A stretch of DNA of 64,000 bases from Saccharina japonica (lineage: Eukaryota; Sar; Phaeophyceae; Laminariales; Laminariaceae), in the NCBI GenBank assembly GCA_008828725.1, contig MEHQ01003287.1, positions 59,552 to 123,551 of the forward strand. Reading direction: 5' to 3'. Positions 46,500-59,221 of the stretch are shown piece after piece. Below the pieces are notes generated by a model. That model was given only the letters and a program-made list of their open reading frames with translations, made no database searches and was not told the DNA's origin. The position numbers were made by a program, and so were the translations under genes. Position 1 is the first letter of the stretch; each line of letters opens with the position of its first letter.

Positions 46500-48084
46500 G
46501 TTTGTATATCGAGATGACCGGGTCGCCGATTCCAGCAACATACATTGTGACTAAAAAGCGACGGCTGTTCCGTCACTGCTTGTATGATACGTGTATAGTG
46601 GGTGTGTATTCGTAATAATGTTAGTTCGAAGGACTGATAACTACCATATAACGAACACCTTGTACGCCGCCTGCTCCTCCTCCCCCTCTGACATTCTCGA
46701 CTGCTCGGCACGCTGCTCTCACTCACTGCTGCTGGACAGTTTTTTTTTGGGGGGGGGTTGGCAGCTTGTATGCGCCTTTCAGTTACTATTATACGCGAAT
46801 TGGATTTTTGTATCATCACGATCATAATCGCCGCCTTCTACACTATCGTCGTTATTGTTACAATAGTCTATACCGGTTCTTCATACCACATGTGGATTGG
46901 GTGGATTACATTACTGTAGTCCCCCCCCGCAAAAAAATGTAGAAACATTGCAAGCACGCTCAAGGCCCAATCATTTTGTGTTTTTTTTTCCTCGAACAAA
47001 AATACTTCTACCGGTAACTCAGCTTTCAAATTGCCTGTCGAGTGTCTCGTGTGGTCCAGTAGTAGTAGTTGTACCAACCAGTAGTCTATAGCAAGCAGTA
47101 GCAGTAGCAGCAAAACTGACCAAGCAAACAAAAATAACACATTGTGATGACGGTACTTACACTGTAGACAGCGAGATAAATCACCATTCATTGTGATGAC
47201 GACGAGCGAGGTGAGCCGCATCCTGCTCAGAACCGATTGTGAGGGGGGCTTTCTTGCATACATACCAGTATCAGTCAAGACGCGGCAACGCGGCTCCGCC
47301 TATAGAAGAAGCAGCTGGCCGAAGTTGAGATATTCAAGATCGTAACCGCGACAATAACGAACGGGTGGCATGAACAGAACACGTCAGCTTCTTCTGATTC
47401 ACGTATCTAGCAGCAACAAACAGTACTCTGTAGACTGCTGTACTGTAGACGCCATCTTCTTGGATATTATGGAATTCTTACATCACTTCACAGCAGTATC
47501 GTATAGTGCTGGGGAAAACTTCTTCCCTCTCTCTCTGCGAGAGATTTTGGCGGGTCCGTTATCCGTTTCACGTGAATGAGAAAATGAGAGTATACCGCGG
47601 CCGAAACTGATCGCCGTTATAGACAGATGTGTATGCCGTTGTCGTTTTACGGATCGTGTCAACGCGTCCACACAAAAAAAAAAAAAAATCGAAAAACGAA
47701 AAACGAAACCGACAGAATACTCGTGTACAAGATCGAGTTCTGATTGGCCAAGGTCGAGCTCGTCGATTCCTCTAGGGATGCAACAGCAACCACCGCATTT
47801 TGCGTTTATTTGACCATCGTGCATCGTGCGGCTTGGCAATAGCTTGCGTGGATAACGGACACACCCGACCGTGCGCACAGCCACACAGGTCAGCACTGAC
47901 AGAGCGCGCCCACCAAGTCCGCGGCTACAAGCACCTCTATTCCTCGACAGGAACGCTTGCTTCTCAGGCGAGCATAGCTACCTCCTCCCCTGTACCTTCA
48001 AGGTTCTAAAAATACCTTCGACGTTCCCGAGAGGTATTCTCCCACTCGCATAGTATTTTCAAGACATCTACGCGGTCAATCATC
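44905..48084. other. RPA2 3' region and spacer before the pyruvate kinase
   Basis: The missing RPA2 last exon should lie here but was not recognised. The stretch holds a G-tract-linked dispersed repeat (45540-45710), a single N at 45711, and a TAC/ACT microsatellite (46427-46498). A minus-strand frame at 45180-45521 and frames around 45960-46240 look mildly protein-like but have no recognisable family. Confidence 0.5.
46427..46498. repeat. ACT microsatellite
   Basis: About 24 ACT/TAC units, nearly uninterrupted. Confidence 0.95.
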
Positions 48085-50746
48085 ATGGCACCCCTCGCGT
48101 TGGGGCTGATGCTCTCGGCGGCCATCGTGCCTATGGCGGGAGCTTTCGTGGCGAACCCGGCAGCTTTCTCGATTGCCAAGCAAACAATGGGTGACATGGG
48201 AGGTGAGTGGACTGCGCTCCAAAATGCAGTGCGAGAGGAGGTTGCGTGCACAGACTAGACCTTCTTGGAATCGCTCGTCTGCTGTTGTACTGCGGTAGCT
48301 GTACGTAGCTGTTGCTGTGTCTTCGTCTGCGGTTGGCATTCGCCTCATATAGTCGACGTTGCAGCATACTGGTACAGAAGAACGAAAATACAACAGCGCA
48401 GGGCTCGACGTCGTGCGCTCGGGCTCGTCGAAGCAGCACCAACAGCACCAGCAGCAGCAGCAATGGCATGGTGCTAAAAAGTTACAGCAGTGTGTACGAG
48501 GTATAGTCAAGAGAGCAGAGACCTTTCTTTGCTGACCAACCGCAAAAAACGAAAATCCTTCAAATTTGTCTAAACCACAGCAGCAGCCTCGTCATACGTT
48601 GCACCAGGTCAGTCTGAAAGACACCTTTCAGACATTCGAGTATATATCGTGCTTGCTTTTTTAATATCGTGCTTGCTATATACGGTTGGTACACAGAAGA
48701 GGTATGATACTCGTAGGGTTAGCACGCGTTGTCAGAGTGAACAGCGAGTGGGTTCGCCCCTCGTTCGTTCGCGGGGGAGACTCGTGTGCCTCGTGCTGCT
48801 CAGCAGATGCAAGGTTCCGTAAACCCTTCTCTCTTTCTCTGCTCTCTTGTGCTCTCGTTCCATGTATTATATACTGCTGCTGTGGGCTGTGGGCACTCAG
48901 TGTTCCGAAGTACGTACGTAGCCACTATCATACGAGTCTTATTTGGTTGGTTCCGTCGAAACAAGGAAACACACCACGTGTCGTGTACACAGGTACTCTG
49001 TGCGACACAGGCTGCTTGCTTTGTGTACCGGTATGTATTTTGATGGTGCTGCAAGCAACATCCATACCTACGACCTGTGGTATATACCAGCAGTGATCCC
49101 CACCAAAGCTGTCTTATGCTGTGCATGGTGATGCATCATGGGCCTTCCGCTCCAAATTACGCTCGAAGCTTCGGAGCTTATTGCAATCGTGCTTGCTTTG
49201 CGTCGAGATTCGAAATGCCATGCCACACCTACGCCTGGTCTACGATGAATCGAATACCATTCGTAGTGTTGCCGTGTCTCACAACCGGACCAAGCGAAGC
49301 ACACGAGAACATTCACATTCACACTTGCAACACCAAACACCAAAGCGCCTAAAGATGCTCGTACTCGCCTATTACAGCAGTATAATCAAATGCACGACAA
49401 AGGACAAAAAATGTGCATACGTTTTGTGGTGCTTGTTCCTTCGCTTGTTCGTCGTTTACCTTTTGGTTTTGTTACATTAGAGCAACAGTGGTCCCGCTTT
49501 ATATTAATAGTCGTAATGCCGGTATGCGCCAGCCAACAATAATACCCGCACTGTTCTGTACCAGGTATAATATACGTTGTGGCTTGTGGCAATCGGCACT
49601 ACTCCGCACACTTACACTGCCGCATCTGCTGATCTGCTGTGCCAAGCGATTTAACAGGCACTATAGCGGGCAGCCGACGCTACTCAACCGGCACTATAAA
49701 GGGACCACTACAGCAGTGCTCTTGTATCCTATAATGTAATACGATGGTGTTTGTGAGTTAAATCTACGATATGGTCATTGATACTCAGTTCAGTACTTTT
49801 GAAAAAAAAAAAGACAACAACCTGTGATGATGATGATACGCAAAATCTGTTGAGAGAGATCGAAAATTGAAAAAGCCCAGAAAAACTCCTTCGTTGTCGT
49901 ACGTATATCCTTCGAATTGTCATGTTATTATTATTCTCTGCGACGTCGGGGGGAGGGGGGGGTTCACTGGCGTGGGCAATATCGTGTACCTCTGCTGTGC
50001 CCGGCGCAGCTATGCACGTCAAGCTGAGGTACTCGAAAGTGAGCATCTATCTCTCTCCTGTACTCTTGCCTCTTGTGGCAAATAAACGTCGGTAGAGCCC
50101 ATGACTATTAAAAGGGTAATTCCGTCGGTCGACAACAAAACTCATATTTCTTCTTTTCTGTATTTTACTTAGAAATGTTATGCTTCTCCATTAAATAGCA
50201 AGCTTAAGCTTGGTGTTGATACTACTTGCGATCATGTCATGTATCGACACTCTGTTCGATGTTCGATGCTTGATGTTATATACTGATACCACTCTGTCCC
50301 GAAGTATAAGCACTATCTGTATATTTGTATTCAATGCAAACGGTCCTTATATTTACGGACAGGGTATATGTGGATGTATGTGCCTTGACCCCTCAAGAAC
50401 TGGTCCCACGTACGTACGATATTTGGGGACAAACTACTTGGAATTAGTGGGGGATAAGTTTTTCAGTTTTGAATGGGTTAAATTACCTATGGCAAAACCC
50501 GGTACACTTTCCGCTGTTAACATTTGTTTCACCGCAGCAGTAGGTGCAAGCCAAGTGACGCGACGAAGCCGAGCCTACCCAGCGAGTGGGAGCGCCCGGC
50601 GAACGGTCCTAAGCTGCACGGCCACGCTCCCCGAACAGACGAAGCTCGACCCCACCGTGCACGGCAGCAGCGCGGAGGAAGTCGACCACTTCCGAGACTT
50701 TGCGTACCCGGCGAACAAGGCACGATGGAAGAAGAACACCAAGCAG
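48085..50746 (+). CDS. PK: Plastid-type pyruvate kinase, 5' segment (exons 1-2)
   Basis: Exon 1 (48085-48202) begins at an ATG and encodes 39 residues. They form a hydrophobic signal peptide followed by 'PMAGAFVANPAAF', a good match to the A-x-A-F cleavage motif of stramenopile plastid precursors, and then a Ser/Lys-bearing transit-like part. Exon 2 (about 50538-50746; the tandem CAGCAGTAG acceptor allows starts at 50538, 50541 or 50544, all in frame) is Arg/Ser-rich at first and ends in 'ARWKKNTKQ'. Joined in phase 0 to the minus-strand exon at 58780, it gives KKNTKQ-IATLGPAS, the usual pyruvate kinase N-domain start. Import into the plastid is inferred from the leader. The enzyme makes pyruvate and ATP from phosphoenolpyruvate and ADP. 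The next exon in plus orientation is absent downstream. Confidence 0.82.
50390..50490. mobile_element. M2 element, single arm, in pyruvate kinase intron 1
   Basis: 'ctcaagaactggtcccacg' then 'ttggggacaaactacttgg' and 'aattagtgggggataagttt'. It ends about 50 bp before exon 2. Confidence 0.7.
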
Positions 50747-51130
50747 GTACGAGTATATTGATACCTGGTATATATGACACCTGGTACGCGCAGATATACA
50801 GCATATCGTATGTACTGATAATTGACGGCAGTTTAATGGTACATGGTACAATGGGGGTATGTAGCGGCTTAACTGACCCCGTGTGGGGACGCCTGAGACT
50901 TGAGACGCATTCCCAGCCGTCTGTGTATGTACGGGCAGCGTGAGCGCCGAGCATTACATTAGTACGGGTAGGATCGTGTCACGCCTGTGCCGTACGGCCC
51001 CCTCCTGCATTGTAACTCGGACACCAACTAATGTGTATTATCCCCCCCAAGACATGCCGTGGGCGGTGAAGTATCATAATCGTCACTTTTCGGCCGTCAA
51101 TTTTCCTCTCGGGATCATTCCAGGACGGAC

Positions 51131-51623
51131 CCCTTAGGGCCCGAATTAACGAGTATAAAATAAATTCAATTTGGAAAAAATAAAATTCAAATTCGCTTTT
51201 CATTGGTCAACACACGCGCCAGCACCAACTATTGTGCCCCAAGATCCTAATCTTTGGTGCTGGTGCGTGTGTTGACCAATGAAAAGCGGATTTTAATTTG
51301 TTTTTTTCCAAATTGGTGTTTTTTCTTCTTCGTTAAGGGCCCATCTTAACGAAGACAGCAAAAATTCAATTTGGAAAATAAAATCCTATTTGAATGTGAT
51401 TTCGCAAAAAAAACTGGTTTACGTCCTATGGGGAATAGTGAATTGCTCGTTCAAATATTTATGAAATCGAAAAAACGCAGCATGCGTCACAGCGCCCAGG
51501 TGAAAAAAATCGACGAGAGGAGACGAGAGGGAAAGCATGCGTCGACGCGTGCGCGCCGCCGCCAGCATACTTTTGCTTTTGACCGCCCAGGCTAGGAAGC
51601 TATCGCTCTCAGGGTCTCCTGGG
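51131..51623 (-). mobile_element. Foldback insertion (family M4), copy 1
   Basis: The reverse complement of 57449-57932. The first part is a hairpin: 51131-51220 ('gggcccgaattaacgag', 'aattcaatttgga', 'attggtcaacacacgc') is mirrored by about 51258-51345, ending 'cttcgttaagggccc'. It is followed at once by a third arm-like block ('cttaacgaagacagcaaaa') and then about 240 bp of non-repeat sequence. It marks the left edge of the inverted block of the pyruvate kinase gene. Confidence 0.8.
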
Positions 51624-52584
51624 TGGGCGTAGGGATCCCTGGAACGCCACGGGCTGAGATGACACACTTAGTAGACGAGCAAGGGGAATGCCGAACCTTA
51701 CGCACGGGCGCGCGAAAAAACTTAAGGCGGGTACCCGGGGGGGGGGGACCTCATTGTTGGCCTACGTCAGGAAATGACATCTCTGGGGCCGGGTGGGGGG
51801 GGGGGTGTACTTCATTTGAATCCATGCATGGCCGTAGTCGTATATATGACCATAAGCTGTCGCATCCCTACAATGCCGGGACTGAGCACGTCGGGTTTTC
51901 ACCGACCAGGAAAATATTGCTTGCACGGAGGGGGGGGGAAGACAGACACCCTATGACCACGGCTTGTCCAGAATATCGCTGGGGAAAAAAAAAAAAAAAC
52001 ACACGAGATGAGCTGGAAAGTAAAAGCGATGAAATAAAAAAACGTCCCTCCCAATCGTTTTTATATCCGAGAAGAGCTCAATCAAAACTCACTTAAGAAA
52101 CGCTTATTTCTTGTTTCGGGCCCGAGGCTGCACTAACTACAGTTTGTTTTTTTATGTGTGTGCTGCGTTAATTTCTGTACAAATTTCATGTATTTATCAT
52201 TTTGTCGTCTAAAACTCGCTCAAGTCCCTACTTGTTATTCTTACGTACTGTCGCGTACTGTAAAGCAGTTCAACATACTACTGTTATACCATGCTGTATC
52301 CTGCTTAATATCAGGTCCAACATACTGCTTACTGGTACAGCAGAACAACATACCTGGTACTGCTTACAGGAGTACTATTAATAACACACTGCTTACAGCA
52401 GTACAACATACTGCTTACAGCGGAACAACATACTGCTTACAGCAGAACAAACAACATACTGCTTACAGCAGCAGTACAACATACTGATTACGGCAGCAGC
52501 ACAACAAACTGCTTACAGCAGCAGTACAACATACTGTTCGCTTACGGTATGATACGATAGGTCTACATACTGCTGTGCGCGCAC

Positions 52585-55500
52585 CTTGGGAGTCATCGCG
52601 GAGATGGGCAGACGCACGGTAGGCGTGTTCACCCCCTTCTTGTTTGACAGCTTGCCCCCAACGTCGACCCTGCAGCTCACGTAGCCCTCTCCGCTGTCCA
52701 CAACCGTCATGCGCAGCTTGCCGTCGTCCAGAAGTAGAGAGTCACCCTGATTTTCGAGGAGGGGGAGGGGGGGGGCGGGGGGGGGGGCGGGGGGGTGTAT
52801 ACTCATGTTTGCTGCCACGGTAGTCATATGGACCATAGACCCTCGCATCCCTACAATGTCCGGGAGACGGAGCGCGTTGCGGTTTTCACCAACCAGGCAG
52901 ACATGCTTGCCCACCAAGCGCGATAAACGCCTGAGGTTATTGGGCGGAGTCCGCATGGAGGGCTGAGCTGCCATCCTGCTATAGAACCGCCTCTGAGGCG
53001 GACTTGCATATGCGACGGACAGGCTTCAATGAGCTTAATTTAATTCTGGGTGGCCACTTCCGGCAGACAGCAATGGGTTTTACTATTGTAAACTGCTCGC
53101 CGCGAACGCCTTACCATATAACCTACGTGAAACGACCATTCCCCTTTGTGCGGAAACAAAGGTTCCTCCACCCCGCACAAATGATCTACTCGACCGCAGC
53201 TTTGGTGAACCGCCAAAAAAAAATAACAAAAAAAAACGGCACCCTTGGTCGTTCTAGCCTCACGCAGGCGAAGCTGGCCAGTGTTTTACAGCGTTCGTTG
53301 CCAAAACCTTACGCCAACCCACCTATAAATATAATTATATTTATATTTAGGGCGGAGCGTGCGGCGGGTGTACTCCATATCCAGGGGGACGGGGACGGCG
53401 GGCGTACTCATTTGCTGCTTGCCTTAGCCCATTTGACCATTAACCACGCATTCCCCTTTCGAGACGCCGAGCACTGATATCGGGGGGGGGGGGGGCGGTG
53501 GTCCCAATTTTCGTTTTTCGTTAGTTTTTTTCCTTCCTCGCCCTCTGATTTGTTTTTATGTTTTTTTTTCGTTTTATGTTCCGAGGCACGAAGACGCGAA
53601 AACAAACAATAATAAGCAGGCACGGCGTACGCTACGGGCAGATCAATAGGGCCAAAACGGTGTATCGCTGCGTGACTCGTCGAACGAAACAACCATAGTA
53701 TTTGTTTTTGTAGTATATACTCGACATACGATCCTTCGGACGAAACTACAAATGCGGCGTAACTACTGGTACCAATAGTCACCGGCAAAAATCAAGCCAA
53801 GCAAGCAACTGACGGACAGCTCAACCTTCTCGCTATTTCAGCAACAACAACAACAACAACAAAAAGGCAGCCGAAAGCAAAAAAAAAGAAAGAAAAAAAC
53901 TGATCAGCTCCTCCGCTCAGCTTCAGCTTCAACTTTCGTTCAAAACAGCTTCATTGACACTGGCCAGCTCTCACCTCCTTGAGGGTGTCGATGATCTCCT
54001 TGTGGGGAAGCCTCACGCGGGGTCCCGAGTCTCCCGGCTCGTCGTCCATGTCGAACCCGCGCAACAGCGTGCCCGGTCTACCAGGTCACCCTTGTCCGCC
54101 GCCACAAGACAAAAAAAAATATGCGCCACAATTGCCAGCAGAGGGGGGGGGGGGGGGCCAGAGGGGCACGTCGTTTCGTGTCCAGAATCGAGGTGGAACG
54201 CCACGACAGCTACAGGAGGGGCACGGGGCTGCCTTACTTTGATGTCTTGCTATACGACCTGCCGCGCGGAGAGGCACAAGCGTCCATCACCCAACAAAGG
54301 CAACGGGCCACGACATCGACGCCTACCACCCACTCACCACCCACCCCCCCCCCAACGCCGACATGCCATCCAGCACTTCTTGCGAAACCCTCCCCACGGC
54401 TTATACATGAGCGGGAGTTCGGGTTTCGTACGTCTCTCTCCTTTTTCGCAACTTGTCTTCACACTCACATGTATTTAGTGTGCCTAATGAAGCATTTCAT
54501 CTGAACATGCCCTTCCATTCCCTACTTGAAAAACCCATCGCACAAACCATTGCTGTCCTGCGTTGGCCGACCACCATTCAAAGCACACGCCTCATATTAC
54601 TGCAACAAACCGATCCCAAGCCCTTAATTCCAAAATACTTAGTTCGTCCCGAAAGCACGGAGATGCCCTCGTAAACCGACCACTCTAAACATACCGCCGT
54701 TATGCAACGTGCTTGTTCTGCCGTAACTGCACAATCGACACACTCACCCCCCCCCCTCCCTCTCCCCCTGCCCCCTACACGCCTCCTGCGCCCTCACCGT
54801 GTCCTTTCTCGAGACCCCCAACTCGTGAGCTTCGGCCCTGAAGGTCCGCGAGGATGCCAGATGGGGTGCTTGTACTTCGCCTCGAATCTCGCGGATTATT
54901 GTCACCCCAGCTGTCGGGCGCGTACGAGACAGCAGCCAGCAGCAGCAGAAGCCAGCCAGCAGTAGTCGCGCCGACAGACAGGCGGTAGGGGGGGAAAAGA
55001 AGGGCCATCGTCGTTTTCGCAACAGAACTATCAAATATCACCATCCTGAGCCGTCACTAGAGCGGCGAAATCGCGACCCCCGCACGTTATTAAAATTGCT
55101 TCCTACAAAGGTAAACCCCCAGTACCGCTTTATATCTACGTTACTCTTTCCGCCTCTTGAAGGGCAAGCGCCGCATGCGCCGCGCGGCTTAGTATTAGTA
55201 GCTCTGGATTGCGATCATCAGCGCGTACATGCATTGTCTTGCGTCGAAGACTCAACATTCAGTCATCGACCAAGCAACGCCCCGCCCCCGCCCCCCTCCC
55301 CCGTCTCAACCAGGGCATGCCGTGGTCAATTGGTTCAAATGACTTTGGGCAAGCAAACAAATGAGTTACCCCCCCCCCCCGTCCCCCCAACGGCTACTCC
55401 AGCTCGAAGGGCATGCGCGGTCAATGTTAAAATGACCAAGGTAAGCCAAATAAGTTTTACGCACCCCCCCTCCCCCCTCTCTCCCTATTTATAGCGCACC

Positions 55501-58500
55501 TCGAGCCTTCTCCTCGACTATTGCGCCGCCGTGGCGAGAAGTTCCAGCCGTTAACACGTCGACGCCAGCCAGGAAGAGCCCCCTTCGATCTTTGCTCGAA
55601 CGTGCAGCGACGCCGCGGGCCCCAGCGGTTCGCCAATTCTAAGCAAACGTCAACGGCGTGGGTGTGGGTAGGTGGGGTAGGAGCGGCCCAGCGTAGCAGT
55701 CAGAGAGAAGATTGATTTTTGGGCGAGAGAAACCATGAACAGCATGCGCTACCGAGAAAAACATATACAGACTCTTGGTAATATTATTGCTACGTACCGG
55801 TACCGTATCATAAAACTATCATTCGAAGCGATATACCAGGTAACGCGTCACGTACGTACCGGTATGATACCAGCGTATATGTTTTCCCTGGGGGCTGAGA
55901 GGTGGGGGGGTTGCGGGCTGCCTATTATAGTCATATCTTCTGTTTTTCCTGCTGAAATTTGCGGTGATCTGCGGGCTGCTGTAAATAAAGGCCATCACCC
56001 ATCAGCCCACCGCATTGCTGTATCAAAACCCCAAATACCGGGTTCCAGAGAGGCAAAAAATGCGGCAAAATGGAGTGCTACTCTTTCCGCTACGTAAAAC
56101 CCATTCCAGAACGCTGCAAAACTGATCCAACCACCATAATTCCAGAGTAGTTTTGTCCCCCAAAAACGTGGCGCGCGGACCGTTCTCTAACCATTCAAGA
56201 ACTCGTCCCACGAATTTTGGGGCGACAAATTACTTGGCAATTTAGTCTAGGATTTTTTTTTTTGAGTTCTAAGGCGCCCGTATTATGGGCACCGTATTAA
56301 CGAGTATGACAACTAAATTCAATTTGGCGAAAAAATAAAATTCAAATTACGCTTTTAATTGAGTCAACACCACGCACCAGCCCCTCAAAGATTAGGATTT
56401 GTGGGTCTAATGCAATTTTGAAACTGAGACGCAAAAAACCAAGAAGTTCCCAGGACCTTCTTTTCCAAATAATTCAATCCAAATTGAGGAGTTGCCCCGA
56501 CTTACCGTGCCATGTCCCACGGTGGGCAACGCCCCCGGTACAAATCTGGTTCATTTTCTTTGGTGGCATCGAATGGACCCACGACCGAGCGCGACAACAC
56601 GTGAACCACAACCCGAGGCCACCGCGGACAACAGCCGGCCCACGCCTATAGACCATAGCTCACAGCGCTACCCCGGCGGTACTGGCGCCTCAAAACCAAT
56701 CATTGGCGCGTCGCAATCCCAACTTTTCAACCAGTCGGCATGCTCCAACCCGATCANNNNNNNNNNNNNNNNNNNNNNNNNNNNNNNNNNNNNNNNNNNN
56801 NNNNNNNNNNNNNNNNNNNNNNNNNNNNNNNNNNNNNNNNNNNNNNNNNNNNNNNNNNNNNNNNNNNNNNNNNNNNNNNNNNNNNNNNGGGGGGGGGGGG
56901 GGAGGGGGGGGGGGGGGGCACTCGTTTCGTGTCCAGGAATCGAGGTGGAACGCCACGACGAGGACAGGAGGGCACGGGGCTGCTACTGATGTCTGCTATA
57001 CGACCTGCCGCGGAGAGCGCACAAGGTCCATCACCCAACAAGGCAACGGGCCACGACATGCGCCACCACCCACCCACCCACCCACCCCCACGCGACATGC
57101 ATCCAGCACTTCTTGGAAACCCTCCGCACGGCTATACATGTAGCGGGAGTCGGGTTTCGTACGTGCTCTCTCCTTTTCGCAACTTGTCTTCACACTCACA
57201 GTATTTAGTGTGTAGTGTAGATTCATCGTGAAAATGCCTTCCATTCCTACTGAAAAACCCAATCGCACAACCATTGCTGTCCTGCGTGGCGCGACCACCA
57301 TCAAAGCACACGCCTCATATTACTGCAAAAACCGATCCCAGTCTAATTCCAAATACTTAGTTCGTCTCCGAAAGCACGGATGCCCTCGTAAACCGACTAC
57401 CTCTAACATACCGGTATGCAACGTGCTTGTTCTGCCGTAACTGCACCAGGAGACCCTGAGAGCGATAGCTTCCTAGCCTGGGCGGTCAAAAGCAAAAGTA
57501 TGCTGGCGGCGGCGCGCACGCGTCGACGCATGCTTTCCCTCTCGTCTCCTCTCGTCGATTATTTTCACCTGGGCGATGTGACGCATGCTGCGTTTTTTCG
57601 ATTTCATAAATATTTGAACGAGCAATTCACTATTACCCATAGGACGTAAACCAGTTTTTTTTTGCGAAATCACATTCAAATAGGATTTTATTTTCCAAAT
57701 TGAATTTTTGCTGTCTTCGTTAAGATGGGCCCTTAACGAAGAAGAAAAAACATCAATTTGGAAAAAAACAAATTAAAATCCGCTTTTCATTGGTCAACAC
57801 ACGCACCAGCACCAAAGATTAGGATCTTGGGGCACAATAGTTGGTGCTGGCGCGTGTGTTGACCAATGAAAAGCGAATTTGAATTTTATTTTTTCCAAAT
57901 TGAATTTATTTTATACTCGTTAATTCGGGGCACAAACCACCCCCCCCCCCCCCCCCCCCTCCCCTCCCCCGCCCCCTACACGCCTCCTGCGCCCCTCACC
58001 GTGTCCTTTTCGAAGACCCCAACTCGGAGCTTCGGCCCCTGAAGGTCCGCGAGGATGCAGATGGGGTGCTTGTACTTCGCCTCAATCTCGCGGATTATTG
58101 TCACCAGCTGTCGGGGCGGGTACGAGACAGCAGCAGCAGCAGCAGAAGCAGCAGCAGTAGTCGCGCCGACAGACAGGCGGGAGGGGGGGGAAAAGAAGGG
58201 CATCGTCGTTTTCGCCAAGAACTATCAAATATCACCATCCTAGCCGTCACTAGAGCGGGAATCGCGACCCCCACGTATTATAAGTGTCCTACAAAGGTAA
58301 ACCAGTACGCTTTTATTCTAGGTACTCTTCCGCTCTTGAAGGGCAAGCGCCGCATGCCGCCCGCGCGGCTTAGTATTAGTAGCTCTGGAGCGGATCATCA
58401 GCGGTACATGCATGTCTTGGTCGAAGACTCAACATTCAGTCATCGACCAAGCAAGCCCCGCCCCCGCCCCCTCCCCCGTCTCGAAAGGGATGCGTGGTCA

Positions 58501-58780
58501 ATGGTCAAATGACTTGGGCAAGCAACAAATGAGTACCCCCCCCCCCCCCCTCCCCCCCAACGGTACTCCAGCTCGAAAGGGATGCGCGGTCAATGGTAAA
58601 ATGACCAAGGTAAGCAAATAAGTACGCACCCCCCCTCCCCCTCTCTCCCTATTTATAGCGCACCTCAGCCTTCTCCTCGTGCGCGCCGTGGGAGAAGTTC
58701 AGCCGGAACACGTCGACGCCAGCCAGGAAGAGCCCTTCGATCTGCTCGAACGTGCAGGACGCCGGGCCCAGGGTCGCAAT
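52585..58780 (-). CDS. PK: Pyruvate kinase, middle segment in inverted orientation (exons 3-6)
   Basis: Four minus-strand exons in descending order continue the enzyme. Exon 3 (58780-58664): IATLGPASCTFEQIEGL and FRLNFSHGAHEE with the substrate-binding Arg and Asn. Exon 4 (58107-58000): ILADLQGPKLRVGVFEKDT. Exon 5 (about 54090-53975): FDMDDEPGDSG and VRLPHKEIIDTLKE. Exon 6 (52746-52585): GDSLLLDDGKLRMTVV and GGKLSNKKGVNTP of the B domain. All have GT-AG borders and phase 0 edges. Exon 5 is 116 nt and lacks one base near 'ctggtagaccggg', so its first third is out of frame; this looks like sequence error because it adjoins the indel-rich block. Exon 6 ends AMTPK, and joins to plus-strand exon 7 (DRADLDFAL) exactly as in other pyruvate kinases. 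The block is therefore reversed relative to exons 1-2 and 7-11. Confidence 0.85.
54120..56756. repeat. Indel-rich second copy of 56889-59815
   Basis: This segment follows 56889-57448 and then 57933-59815 base for base, except for dozens of scattered one-to-few-base additions and the absence of the 484-bp insertion at 57449-57932. Error-like indels in only one copy, together with an adjoining N gap, suggest an uncorrected alternative haplotype or gap-fill read and not a true tandem duplication. Confidence 0.85.
54796..55640 (-). pseudogene. Frame-broken duplicate of pyruvate kinase exons 3 and 4
   Basis: About 55498-55640 repeats exon 3 and about 54796-54914 repeats exon 4, both on minus and each with several small insertions that destroy the frame. 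The intact counterparts are at 58664-58780 and 58000-58107. It is probably an assembly duplicate and not a biological pseudogene. Confidence 0.8.
56757..56888. other. 132-base N gap
   Basis: Unknown bases separating the noisy copy from the clean copy of the duplicated segment. G-rich sequence follows directly. Single N bases also occur at 59488 and 59501. Confidence 0.99.
57449..57932 (+). mobile_element. M4 foldback insertion, copy 2 (insertion-polymorphic)
   Basis: A 484-bp unit absent from the otherwise matching site near 54733, where the uninterrupted sequence reads 'gtaactgcacaatcg'. The bases GCAC stand at both edges of the insertion, consistent with a short target duplication. Part of the unit is a long hairpin around 'gtcaacacacgcaccagcac'. 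Partial relatives lie at 59355-59480 and, in noisy form, at 56275-56420. Confidence 0.8.
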
Positions 58781-59221
58781 CTAAGCAAACGTCAACGGGT
58801 GGGGTGGGTAGGGGTGGGGTAGGAGGGCAGGGTAGGTCAGAGATTGATTTTTGGGGAGAGAAACCATTGACAGCATGTGTACCGAAAAACATATACGACT
58901 GGTAATATTTATTGTACGTACCGGTACCCGGTATCATAAACTATCATCGAAGGTATATACCAGGTAAGGTACGTACGTACCGGTATGATACCAGGTATAT
59001 GTTTTCCCTGGGGGGAGAGGGGGGGTGGGGGTTGCTATTATAGTCATATCTTCTGTTTTCTGTGAATTTGGTGATCTGCGGTGTGCTGTAAATAAAGGCC
59101 ATCACCCATCACCCACCCATTGCTGTATCAACCCAAATACCGGTTCAAGAGAGGCAAAAATGGCAAAATGGAGTGTACTCTTTCGTACGTAAAACCCATT
59201 CAGAACGCTGCAAAACTGATC

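Noticed and set aside
53004-53477. Plus frame containing MIYSTAA, resembling the end of an RPA2 winged helix
   Set aside because: The surrounding residues do not fit the domain, the position is inside another gene, and the block there is inverted; treated as coincidence.
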